A DNA stretch of 55,325 nt from Discostella pseudostelligera (Eukaryota; Bacillariophyta; Thalassiosirophyceae; Thalassiosirales; Thalassiosiraceae). Shown here piece after piece: positions 29,501 to 40,860 of this stretch. The notes beneath the pieces were generated by a model that was given only the letters and a program-made list of their open reading frames with translations, was not told the origin of the DNA and did not search any database. Where the stretch lies: assembly GCA_036940085.1 (NCBI GenBank), contig JALLBK010000115.1:1-55325 (forward strand), read 5' to 3'. Position 1 is the stretch's first letter. Each line of letters starts with the position of its first letter. The position numbers and the translations under genes are program-made.

Positions 29501-32500
29501 CCTTGTACACAAACCCGAGCAATTATCAGCAATTCAACTTGTTAGTCAAAGAGGAACAGCACGAGAGGACTCACATTTACACATACGAATTCAAGAGGGC
29601 CATGTTCAGAGCGGTCGATCTGGTCGCGCATGACAAACGAACATTGTCCAGGGGAACTGGAGTTTCCGCTTTGGCGTTCAATCGTTGCAGCAAGACAGTG
29701 TGGTTCTATCAAGGGCTCCCATTCATTGACAATGGCGTTATTGATGTCCAAGTTGAAGCTTGAAACTTTCGACTCCAACGATAGCACAGCCGCTTCAGCT
29801 TCCTCAAAAACTGAACTATCATACAAAGAAAGTATTGCTGGCCGACGCGCAACAATTGATTTCGTTGCAATTGCAAGTCCGTGATTCGCAATGAAACTAG
29901 TGTCGTGGAGACCAGCTCTAAGAACTGGCATATCTCTTCCATTTGTGTCGTCAATCACAGTTAGAACAAAACTCATTCTTCCCTCGAAGTTTGAGATGCT
30001 GCCAATAGAGTCGGCTTCAACAAAAGAAAAAGTGAAAGAACTCGCATGTGCGACAGGCTTTTCGTTTGCATCTAATACATTGGATATCTCTTCAAAGTTC
30101 ATCTCTTTCCCGTCGACTGCCAAAAGTAGGGCTCCGGGTAATGGCCATTGTCTGCAGGCCAACATGCTAGACACAGCGGCTGTATTGATTGTGCTGGTGC
30201 TGGGAGCACAGCTCGCAAAACGCTCGTAATCTACATTGTTCACGACAGCAGTGCCACCTAGTCCAGATTTAAGCTCAAGACCGGTTGGTATACCACANGT
30301 AATCTACATTGTTCACGACAGCAGTGCCACCTAGTCCAGATTTAAGCTCAAGACCGGTTGGTATACCACAAATTTTGACGTCAAAACGCGTCATGTTCAC
30401 ACCCGGGACGGATGTATCTACCTCGACGTCTGTGCCGACTTCGTCTGAACTAGATACATGAAATGAGTGCGCATCAATCGCAAAAGAATCTGATGTTTTG
30501 GTGCTGCTGTCATTTGTAGCTGAAGACTGATGTCGTACTTGTCGTGATAGTGTTATGGTCAGTGGTCGAGGGATGTTGTCGAACAGATTGACAACGGATG
30601 CCAGGGGCATTCTTTCAACAGATTGTCCGTTTACAGCGAGTAATATATCGCCTGACTCGACCTTATCATTGCATTGCGAGCTCTCGACTATGATAGAAGA
30701 TCCTGACTTTCGAAGATGTAGGCCCAGTCTTTTTGTCACGATAGCCACATCAAAAACCAGTTGCATTTCTTCGCATTGGCTGTAGTCAGATGAATTGCTG
30801 AACTGTGGTGAGCACACCTGAGAAGACACGGAGGGGCTATGCAACCGGGTGTGTGATTCCAAATCATTCTTCTTTGACATTTCCTTCTGCTTCCTGAATG
30901 ATTTTCTCAAAATAGCATTGACTAAACTCAAATCACCGAAGCTCAACAAGATAGCAACTGGCTCAATGTCGATCGAAACATATCTTGACGTGGGGAACCG
31001 GCTGCGAGACTCGATTCGGACCTCAACAGTGACAGTTACAGGCTCGACCAAGGCTACTCCTCTAGAGTCGTCGTCGGATTCAGATCGATTCGGTCCGATC
31101 AACGTGTCAATATTATTGTGAACGTAAGTTTCCAACTCTTTAATGTGGCCACTCAGTGATGTAGATGCACGCATGTCGACTTGCCCGTATTTGTATAATG
31201 ATGAGGAAGCATCGCGAATTATACTCATGTTTCCCACCGCAAGGCCTCTCAACACGAGCGCTCGTGAGTATGGATCAGTTTCGTCCGCCAGGAGTATAAG
31301 CCGTGGATATACTGCAACAAACTTGAATCGAAGCGTATCGTTGGCTGATACTGTAGGAACATCGGTAATCTTCTGCGATGGCTTTAAACGCGTAACAACA
31401 CTCTTTACCTCCAAGTTTGAATTGCGACAGATCCATTTTCTTGACACGAAGCATAGCACATCCTCAATGCTCCGGGGTAAGACAGTGACACTTAATGAGT
31501 TGACCTTTAGATCAATATTGTTAGCAACTTCTTCCATAACTTCGTCGCGAGAAGATGTTTGTCTACCAAATACAAATAACACCAGTGGCTCATCTGACGA
31601 CGGACCATAACCTTCAGCGACGGTCGAAAAAGCACACGGTCGCTTTGGATCATATGAGCCAATGTATAGATCTCTTGCTAGCCGCCCATAATCACCGACA
31701 TCAGTGAATGACATGTCATACAAGGCGATAGACGCAGTTTTGTTCCCATTCCGATGCATTCCGATGGTCAACACCATCTTTGTTACCGAAAAAATACATA
31801 TATCATAGCAGAGTATATCGTTGTCCTCGTTCGGATCACACAACCAATCATCTCTTCCGGAAGGAACCAATATTAGCGCAAGAAGTGCGGATTAGAGCAA
31901 CAGTTTTGATCATGCTAATGCAATAAGGCAGAAAAATACCCTTACCTATGCAGAGTGACATTGATTGAATCGACTAAAAATTCAAAATGAACCACCCCTT
32001 CCTTTGTGACACAAGTGTTGTTCGTTTCACCAAATCGCACAATTCTGGCAGTATCTGCATACACCAAGCTCGATTCTAATGCATCGGCAACAGCGTCGCG
32101 TTCATTTTGCCAGAATGACTTTTCAATGTTGTCCCACTTACTTTCATCGATCGGTTGTCCGATATTCTCCAAGGCAACCAAATTGAGAATCATAAACTCT
32201 GAATACTTCAAGTTTATATCCAGGGAAGATGCGCTGCATTGAATTATTGTTGTTTCCTCGGAAGACGGCTTGCGTGCAATGAGATTCGCATTGAACACGG
32301 TGTCTTTTTCCGATAAAACTCCATTTACGGCTTCACTGACTTCAATCTTGATGCCGATGCGCAAACTGATGTCCAATACTCTCCACCAATCCATTTCATC
32401 CAAAATTTCACCGACTTCATTCGAAAATGGGGAACTGTGTGCAAAATATAAATTTATTTCGTCACGATGGCCACGTGCCTCTTCGAACCAACTTTTTACT

Positions 32501-35500
32501 CTGACAGTACCCAAAGTCAGATGGCATCCTCCTATTGACGACGAAGGTGCACGAGGGATAAATACGCATGGTTGTTCGAATGTAAAGTCGAAGAAACTAC
32601 GAGTTCTTATTCTGTTTGCGCAGAAACTTTGAGCTGCCTTCGATGTTGCGCCCATTCCTTTTCCTATAATTTTGTCAGTCGCGTGTTGAATTAATCATGG
32701 AGGGAAGCATGCTGAAACTAAATGTAAAAGATAGTAACTCACCAGGTAAACCGTTATTCAAGTAGTCCGTAAGTTCTGATATTGTGTCTCGACAATAAAC
32801 AAATTCGAAAGGTCTTGATTTTACTGTCAAAATATCGTCGATGTCCTCTGTAATTTCAACCCAATCTGCAAACGGCACTTGTTCAGTGACTTTAATGGGG
32901 AATGTGTTGAAAGTTTTATATTGGAACGAGAAGAATGGATCTGGTGAAATGTTCTCTTCTCCATCTTGAATTTGACGAAGTATATGCCTGTTCCTGTCAG
33001 ATGTGGGTTTGGTCATGTCTGGATCCCATGCTTTCAGATTTTGAACGGAGGCTTGCAAGAGTAGCGAATGATCATGCCGTCGTTCAAACTTAATCATAGC
33101 ACCTATCAAGAATGCGTCTAGTAAACGCCTTTGTTGGTACTCTTTATCTAATAACATGGAAAAGAACAATGGTAAGTGATGCGATGGTAAACTATCATAC
33201 GTGTCAAGAGCATTGTGTCAACTCACTCAAGTACATGCAAATACTTTCGATGTTGATGTTCACTGAAAAAATGAGCGAGTTAAGCTCAGGCGCGACCTTT
33301 GAAGGCAATCGCCTATTCATTGGCTCGTTGGTATTAGTTGCAACGCCCGTGCCGGTGGTTTGACGAATGGAGTGCGAGGCTTTCTTCAGTCTTCCTAGGA
33401 ATCGTTGCAATGCAATTACTGTTGATGGGTTCCATTGGGCAGTAATATTCTGAACGTTGGTGTCGATACAACGAAAACCATTGTCGTGTAAAGAACTGCT
33501 GAAAACCACGAACGGACTGTGATGATTCAACGTAGAATCAAAATGGCTTTTCGGTGGAGTCAGAATAAGAACAGCATCGCGGCGTTTTTCCATCGATGGT
33601 GACAGTTGAAACCCCCAATCAGAAGATGCTATCATATGATGAGATTGCCATGACATTTTATCAAGCTCGATATGCAATGCGAATGAGAACATTCCTTGTT
33701 TTGAATTCTTTGGGTGTGTACTAGCAGCCATTATCCGAAATGGAGAGCCCTCTTGCCGCAGTAAGTCTGAGAGCTCGAGACTGTCAATGGAAACGAACGT
33801 ATTTTGTACAAGCCGCGGGCCAGGAGTTAGTGATGCTTGTGTGTGGTTGTCTTCTTGAGCGTCGGCGGACCGAGAGAATCTCATTCCAGCCAGCAACAAA
33901 GCAACAAGAGGCTGCAAATTCAAGAAGGGCAAGATGGATGTCAGTGAATAAACGATCGTCAATTAAATAGTGAAACATGCTTACCTGCGCATTGGCGAAT
34001 TGACGGTAACTATCGTCCGTTATCACAAGTTTGAATCTCTCGCACAAAACATCAATGTTGCTGTCAGGTTTCATCATAGTTCGCAAAGTCAAGAATCGAT
34101 TGAGTTTAGTGACCCATTGCTAGATAGAATTGAGGCAGTCATTCACTTACATTCGACCCGATACTACTCTATTCTCCTTGTCTGCGATGTCGGGCAGTGA
34201 TTTTTTTATCTTTGTGGTTTCAAGTTGCTCCTTGGTTCCGTTCAAAACGTCTATGGCAAGAGTAAGATCGGTGTAGGATGCACGGGCAAACAATTCTTCA
34301 ATCCACACCCATCCTAATAAGCTCTGTGGAGAGCTTGCCAAAGATCCAGATATGTGTACTGGACAAATTACGCTTGAACGACTAGCCGTTCCAGTAAAAA
34401 TCTCCAGGCCATCACAGAACGCAGAATTGATTTCATCTTTTATCGTTGTTTGACGGAGGATATTCAAGTGTGCCATCGTAAGCGTTAAGCGAGGAGTTCT
34501 CTTTCCTTGGGCTGATGCATCTGCAACCAGAATTATCTGTGGCGAAAAGAGAGTTACAAGGAATTGTTTTGAAACTGCCACTTGATGAAACGAGCCTTCG
34601 TCGTTGACCTCAGTTGAATCACGATCATTTAATCTCGTCGTTCGGTCGTTTCTGCTTGATAATCTGTAAAATCTGTCGCCGACCTGCATTATTGAAGGCA
34701 TCTCTTCAGAGGTAAAGACTTCTGGAGAAGTTGCAAGTTTTTGAAAGAAGCTGACAACGTGCTGCCACGCCGGAATGATAAGGTATATTCCTGCAGCATC
34801 GAGATGGAGCATTTTCACATTATTGCCATTGGGGTGGGTAATGGAAGTAAATTGGAACAGACAATGGGGGTCATTTATTTGATCCTCGCTTGCAGTGATT
34901 GGTATCAGTAAGTCAGGGAAGCCACGCCACTCCATTCTGTTGCTTGTTTGAGTCAAACGAATACTTTCGACGTTCACACTTTGTTTTGAGATACAATCCG
35001 CATTCTTAATCAACGACCATGCTGCATTTGAGCAAATCACATTCATCATTCCTTCAATTGATTTATTCTCACTTTCCTCCTCGTCAAGAAGAAATTGAAA
35101 AATCAATGAACTGAAGGTACAATTTAGAGAGTAAGTGGTCGGAGGCACTCCTGTCTTCTCATATCCAAAGAGGACCAGCGTCTCCAGCACTTTCGATTCA
35201 TCTCTTACTGACGCTTCTTCAGCTAAGCATCTCGATGATTCCAATAAATTGTACGATACAAAGAATCGAAAGAGCGAAAAGTCTCGCCTAGTTAGGCAGA
35301 AAACGATTGGATCCACTCTCCCGGCGACGTTCCATTTGGGTTTTACAATAATAGCCGTCGGGCCGACCGGCCATCGTATGTTCAAAGTCTGTGAAGCAAT
35401 GAATTTAGTCAACCAACAATCACAATAAAGATGAAACGGAATGGCAAGAAATATTCGGCGTACCAACGATGGTGGATTTTGGCCTTCGGCAACATCAGTC

Positions 35501-38500
35501 AGATTTCGTTCATCCCAGCTCAGTACGCTCAAGTCACGAAATTTTACTTGACAATTGTTCAACCATTGGATCCAGCTGGTAAGCTTTCCCTCTATTTCGT
35601 CTCGTGTGAAATGGTTCATTACCGTCAAAGAATTCATTTTCAGCCGAATGTGGTGTGGCGACCTGTGGATATTGCGAGGAAATGAAAATGCTTGACTAGG
35701 AGGATCCTTCGTGGCAATATAGCAACAATTTAATGAAGCTTATCTTACCTGTGACATATGGGCAACAACAGAAGTGGTTGCTCCATGTGTATGGACATTT
35801 TCGTCCGTTTAAAAGCTCGGGTTGATGCTGACGGATCGACGTCGAGTGCAACGGGCTTTGGTTTACTACCCCAAACTGCATGCCCGAGCACACCTTCAAA
35901 AACGTAGTCGAATATCTCAAGCCACAATTGATGGATGTATACAAATTTCATCTCAGAAAAGTTGAGTTTCATCATATTATGAAATTCGGAATCCCGATCA
36001 TTTTGTCGTGTGAATGACTCGAATGACATGTGAACTATAGACGAGGTCGATTCGGACGATGAAGTGAAATTACCAGATTGCAGTCCAATCATTTGACCAT
36101 ACAGTGTTCCTCCTGAAACTTCGCCTGAGTCTCGCAATCGAGCATTTGCTACAGTTGCGGTCGTTATTGCACCACCAAGCGGTTTCCGATGGTATGATAT
36201 GTCCGTCTGATTCATGTCAACACTAAACAAACATCGATTCTGTGAATCTTTGTTGAAATTCACTCTCAGCATTGATAAGTGAAATACGATGTTGAATTGA
36301 GGTGATGGTACTTCCGCCACGCCCGTTGCCTGACTTTTATGATGTTCACGTGCGACGTGTGATGTCTCGTGTAGCTCTTCCTTTCCATCGCTATTATTCG
36401 TATTGTAGCTAGCAGTGTGATCTAACGCGTCGAAAAACTCAGCATCCACTCCCCTGTTCACCGATGAGGACAACAACTGCTGTGGACACCGAAAAGACTT
36501 CTGAACTCTAGCAAGCAATTCTGGGTTCCATTCGACATAAAGCTCGTGGAAATTGATGGCTATGTCTTGGTCGGCGTTCGGATTTTTCGATACCTCAACC
36601 GCAACAAGATCTTCATCGCCACCGTTCATGTCAGGAGTTGGATCGCAATTTTGTATTGAGATGGGATCAATAGATGAGAGAAAGTTACGCAGTTGGCTGT
36701 CGGATTGTTGAATGTCTTGAGCATGTACAGACCGAAGGCGGGCTGAAATCTGCACAGTTACTCCACCAGTCTCGCTGCTCTGTGAAACATAGCTGCCACA
36801 TATTCCTCGGATGGACAAGTTTATCAGCGGAATAAGACATGACGGTCGAACTCTTGGTTGGTCAAAATCAACGTCGTTGCCGATTTGTAGCGATATTATT
36901 GGTGCCGAGTACATGAACTTTATTTCTTGCACAGCCTTCGATACAATAATTTCAGAAGAAATAACATCTTCATGCACATTACCACTTGACGAGGTTTGGT
37001 CCGTGTGCCACTGCGCTGATTCTCTGTTTGATAATAAGAACTCATCAAGTGTTTGCCGCGGTGGTAACAGACTGTGTCTCAATTTTGCGTCGTTCCAACT
37101 CATTTGCAGGCTTGAAACAAGTCTGACGGATGACGTGGTCAAGTTAAAGTGCAGCTGAGGCAGCACTGCTTGCACATGTATCTTTGTCATTTTAATGGCA
37201 GATGGTCCGCCTTCAGCAATATGACTCACGATGGAGAACTTTAATGAGAAGGGTTCGATGATGTCGTGAGACCTACTGTGGAGAGTATGGGCACTGATGC
37301 TGTCGACCTGAAGCTGCCATTTGTCGTCAAACCCAATGGGCGGAGGCTCACTTTCGCTTCGGAAGGTTAGTCGACCAAGGTTAACAACCAGCGTAGGAGA
37401 TTCGGTGTTCTGGAGGTCTTGCGGGATGTGTAGAACAGGTGCAGCAATATCGATAGAGACAACTAATTGTTTTCGTCGCCGCGACAGAACTGAAATGAGC
37501 AGCTCTCGTTGCCTCGAACCCCAACGGGACAATGCTCGAGAAATGCGCTCATAATCTCGGTTGAATTCGTCGGTCTTCATGGCTACGCAGAGCCTGGACA
37601 ATGCCTCGAATGCAATTGTTGAGTAAGTGAATGCTAAAGGCGACACTGTAACCTCGACAAAAGTCTCATGGATAGTAGTTTCATCGGACACAGCATTTCG
37701 AATGGCGACTTTTGCTGTGTGTTGAATGTCAGAATGATCCGTATCAACAGCACCGAATGTCGACTGCTTCATACGTATTAAAGGTTGCTCTCTAGATGCC
37801 TTCTCCATAAAAGGACTTATCAAATCGGAAAGAGTGAAAGAGCTCAATTCAGCAGTGAGATTCCACGAACCATTGCACCATTTTTCAAACCGAAGTGTTT
37901 GTTTGCAGTGTAATCGGACTATTGGAACAATTTCTTGCTGTTCGTCCTGCGCAGAGACATGTCGCAGCGTCTGATACGCCTCAGAGTTGTCGTTGGCCTG
38001 AGCTGTCAAGTCCTGAAATTCCATTGAAACTATACAAATAGGGGACGAGCTGTTGCTCTTCCAACTGTCGACCTCCACGGGCGGTTTCAGACCATCCTCC
38101 ACTAAGAACTCATCTCGGTCAAGCTCAATTGATTGGAAAATCTGTTGTATTTTCATGCATCTATATTCAAGTGAAAGAACAGAAAGGCTCCTTAATGCCG
38201 GCTCATGGTGATGTGAAGAATCCGATGCGAGAGGGTCTACGTTCACCGCAATCTCTTGTGAACCATGCAACTTTTTCAAGACTGCAATTCGAAATGCAGT
38301 GATTTCTGCAACGTTGAGCAGGTCTTCCAACTTCAACAAATCTGTGTGAAATTTCCTCCTTCGCTCTACGTCAGAAACCGGAGCACTCATGAATGAGAGG
38401 TAAACTGCAGTGTACTTGTTCCGTAATTGCAAGAGGCGAGCAAGGCTCAGCCACCGATCTCTTCGCCACTCTCTTTCATTATCCCATACTCGACCTTCGA

Positions 38501-40145
38501 AGTGACTGCGGTCTGATTGTAATATTCGCACGGCTCGAATCGCGTACTTCCACCAAATTCGCGGGTTGTCTATTAAGCGTACATCCGATCGTGGCCGAAT
38601 TTTTGTTAATTGTTCAGATATGAGTTGGTCTACGACGCGCTTTTTGGAAGAGACGATTCGCGCTTTGTATCCCGAAAGACATTTGCGAACATACGCAATA
38701 TCTTCAAGTGTATTACGATCAAAGCCAATATGAAACGATGGAATGCGGAAGGTAATATGAATGGATGGCGTGATGTTGGCGCAACTGTCGACCTCTTGGA
38801 TTGTTTCGGTGTTCGGTCGATCAACCATCGTCAAACGTAGTGAGGGAGAGATGGGCTGAATCAAGTATGTGTGTTGTTGGGGAGCGTCCTTGAATTCATC
38901 AGAGTATAAAATGTCTAATTCTGCAAACCGCTTTTCGTAGTAGATCCCATCCTCCTCATCGGTCACATACCCAATGAACAGATCCGGGTGATGACTATCC
39001 CAATAGACAGACAGCTTTTCCACATTTGCTACTTTGTGACGCAATATCGATGCAGCGTCAATATCAAGTTCGTTGTTGGTATCCGATGAGCCGCATGGAT
39101 TATCCTCGTCTGGATCGGCGTTTCTTAATGCAAAATCGACCAAATGAATTCCCATCGCGAAGGCGGGACGATACTGATGCCTATGCTGTGAATTGTGTTC
39201 AAACCATCCATACCCTTCATCTTCAAATCTGATGTGAATATTTTGTACAGTCACCTGTAGTGAGGATAAAATGCGGGCTAGCATTCCTTTGGCCCATCGT
39301 GCTAGCCAGCCATCACCTGTAGTTTCTGTGGATGCATCACTTTTGCCACCCTCATTGACAACTCGAACATGCCTAAAAAGTTCCCGTTCCAAGAGTGATT
39401 GCACTGCCGATTCTCGCTGCATCTGCATGTTTTCAAGGGCCGACAACTTTCTTGACTTGAAAGTCGATGTGCAATCTTGTGGATCCCTCCTTGTTGACTT
39501 TGGATTGGGTGAACAATTTCCACATTTTGATTTATTCCTTGTATGGTTGCTGGGCGCCAATAGTATTCTTACATCAGACAATACCGCGGAACATTTCAGA
39601 TTATCATCATCATCGTCATTATTTGATTGCGGAGAAGGTGCTCTTGCCCTCATTGGACGAAGTAGTCGCCAAGGTATGTGGAATTCCAGAGATCCAATGT
39701 ACCCATAGGCAACGTCAATTGTGGGCCCTGAAATATTTATGAGAGGAACGTATTGCGATGATAGCTCCCTGGCCCGCATCCGAGCATTGTCGTCGTCGTC
39801 GTCGTCGTCGTCGTCCGTGATGTGCGACGCACAAGATCGAAACGAGTCGTCGTCGCTGGATTCGCCATCTTCGACATCTTCTGTATCAGGAGGGCATGCT
39901 GAGCCCGCATCGTCGTAACAATCACCATCATCGTCAAGATAATTAGAATCATCTTCATCATCCGAACCATCAATGTCCAATGGCGGCACACCTAATTGAA
40001 TGAGCGCATCCTTCCGCAAGTGCAAATTCCGGAGCACCAGTACTCCCCGCCACGCGTGCAATTCGGCAGTGGTGTTCTCGTCGAAATCCTCGAATATATG
40101 CCCTAATTTCAAGGCAAGCGTAGAGAGGAGGTATCGTTCTAACAT
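23535..40145 (-). CDS. VPS13: Giant VPS13 bridge-like lipid-transfer protein
   Basis: Twelve exons on the minus strand: 40145-35749, 35662-34151, 34060-33985, 33911-33227, 33147-32743, 32663-31946, 31853-29575, 29501-28345, 28272-26758, 26672-24865, 24782-24620 and 24540-23535. After collapsing the 72-bp duplicated contig end plus N at 30226-30298, they total 15,648 nt, or 5,215 aa. The chorein N-domain is plain (MLERYLLSTLALKLGHIFED, then AWRGVLVLRNLHLRKDAL), interrupted by an Asp-rich insert before IDVAYGYIGSLEFHIPW. Two PDZ-like modules lie mid-protein (exon 7). A VAB/SHR-binding-like region follows (NLLPCNVEWEVSA, LPFHWFDTTLPELI), then the ATG2/VPS13 C-terminal segment (FGNPLGLIRDLGDGVSDFVN, GFAKGVGKGLLGLIMKPVVG) and a PH-like end. 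VPS13 moves phospholipids at membrane contact sites. The start at 40145 is chosen over the open frame to 40349 because it begins the chorein domain. Confidence 0.93.
30226..30370. repeat. 72-bp exact duplication flanking an N: unmerged contig overlap
   Basis: Bases 30226-30297 and 30299-30370 are identical over 72 positions and are separated only by N at 30298. Removing one copy plus the N makes the VPS13 frame continuous through VVNNVDYERFASC. As given, the 73 extra bases shift the frame. Confidence 0.95.
39789..39813 (+). repeat. (GTC)n microsatellite in the VPS13 N-terminus
   Basis: An uninterrupted run of about eight GTC triplets (GAC on the coding strand) encodes the poly-Asp part of the acidic insert in the chorein domain of VPS13. 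Being a triplet repeat it can change length without breaking the frame. Confidence 0.85.
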
Positions 40146-40441
40146 GTCAATGGTGGGGGTTGTTCTCTGGCGACGTCGATCAAGGAAGCGGAAGCATACC
40201 GTCAACAACCTACGAACAATGATATCTATGCGGCGGGCGGCATGGCCATGGGCTGGTCGGTGCTTGATGTTGTGATGGGGTTGCACTAACTTTCGTTGCA
40301 TGCTGAATGTTTGAATCAAAGCAGAAGAAAGCAACACTACTGCCCGCATGCAGCTGTCCCGCTCTTCTCTCCTTTTCGACGAAATTCCTGCGATATCTTT
40401 CTATTTTCGACCCCCCTTTCTTTGTGCCTTCTCCCTTCTCC

Positions 40442-40712
40442 GTCCCGCCAAATCTCAAATCTCGTCGATATCTGATATCTCGCTCCCGCCATATCTTTGA
40501 AATTGAATTTTGAAATAAGCGGAAAACGTACTGTTTCCTCTGTATACGCTCACTGGTGCAGTTTTCTTGATTTGAAATTCAAATTTGAAATTAGCGCCTT
40601 ATGTAGCAACGGCGCGGAGTTCGTATGTAGAAAATATACTGTTTCCTCTGTACGATGCAATGAAGTCTCCCACCAAATCGAGTATCGAGTCTCATGACCT
40701 CTCCCGCCAAAT
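40442..40712. promoter_or_regulatory. TCCCGCCA elements in the VPS13 / PH-LRAT divergent promoter
   Basis: GTCCCGCCAAAT at 40442-40453, CTCCCGCCATAT at 40483-40494 and CTCCCGCCAAAT at 40701-40712 sit in the 715-bp region between two divergent genes. The region also has a composite direct repeat (separate entry) and a GACGACG-rich stretch at 40740-40785. No gene is supported inside it. Confidence 0.45.
40497..40652 (+). repeat. Composite imperfect direct repeat in promoter
   Basis: Unit A (40497-40544) and unit B (40570-40652) each consist of a TTGAAATT..TTTGAAATNAGC word followed by the exact 16-mer TACTGTTTCCTCTGTA (40529-40544 and 40637-40652). Unit B carries about 35 additional bases between the two words. 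Confidence 0.7.
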
Positions 40713-40860
40713 ACGCTTCGAAAATTATTATTTGCCGTCGCCGACGACGACGCCGCCGACGACGATGCACGACGAGCGGAGGACGAAGTTGACGATGGTC
40801 GAATTGAGTATTAAAGCTTGGTGTCGTCCAAACCAAATACAATAATAGATTGACAGTAAG

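Noticed and set aside
30298..30298. A frameshift suggesting that VPS13 is a pseudogene
   Set aside because: The shift comes from an exact 72-bp overlap plus one N, which is an assembly gap, not a mutation.
31143..31610. Plus-strand ORF of 155 codons opposite VPS13
   Set aside because: It overlaps an exon with clear VPS13 coding character and shows no domain of its own.
23535..35637. Eleven separate long minus-strand ORFs that could be taken for independent genes
   Set aside because: Each ends at a GT donor and the next begins at an AG acceptor in the matching phase, with VPS13 motifs running across the joins; the sum is a whole number of codons.
40146..40349. N-terminal 68-residue extension of VPS13
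   Set aside because: Chorein domains start at or within a few residues of the initiator Met, as the frame does from 40145.
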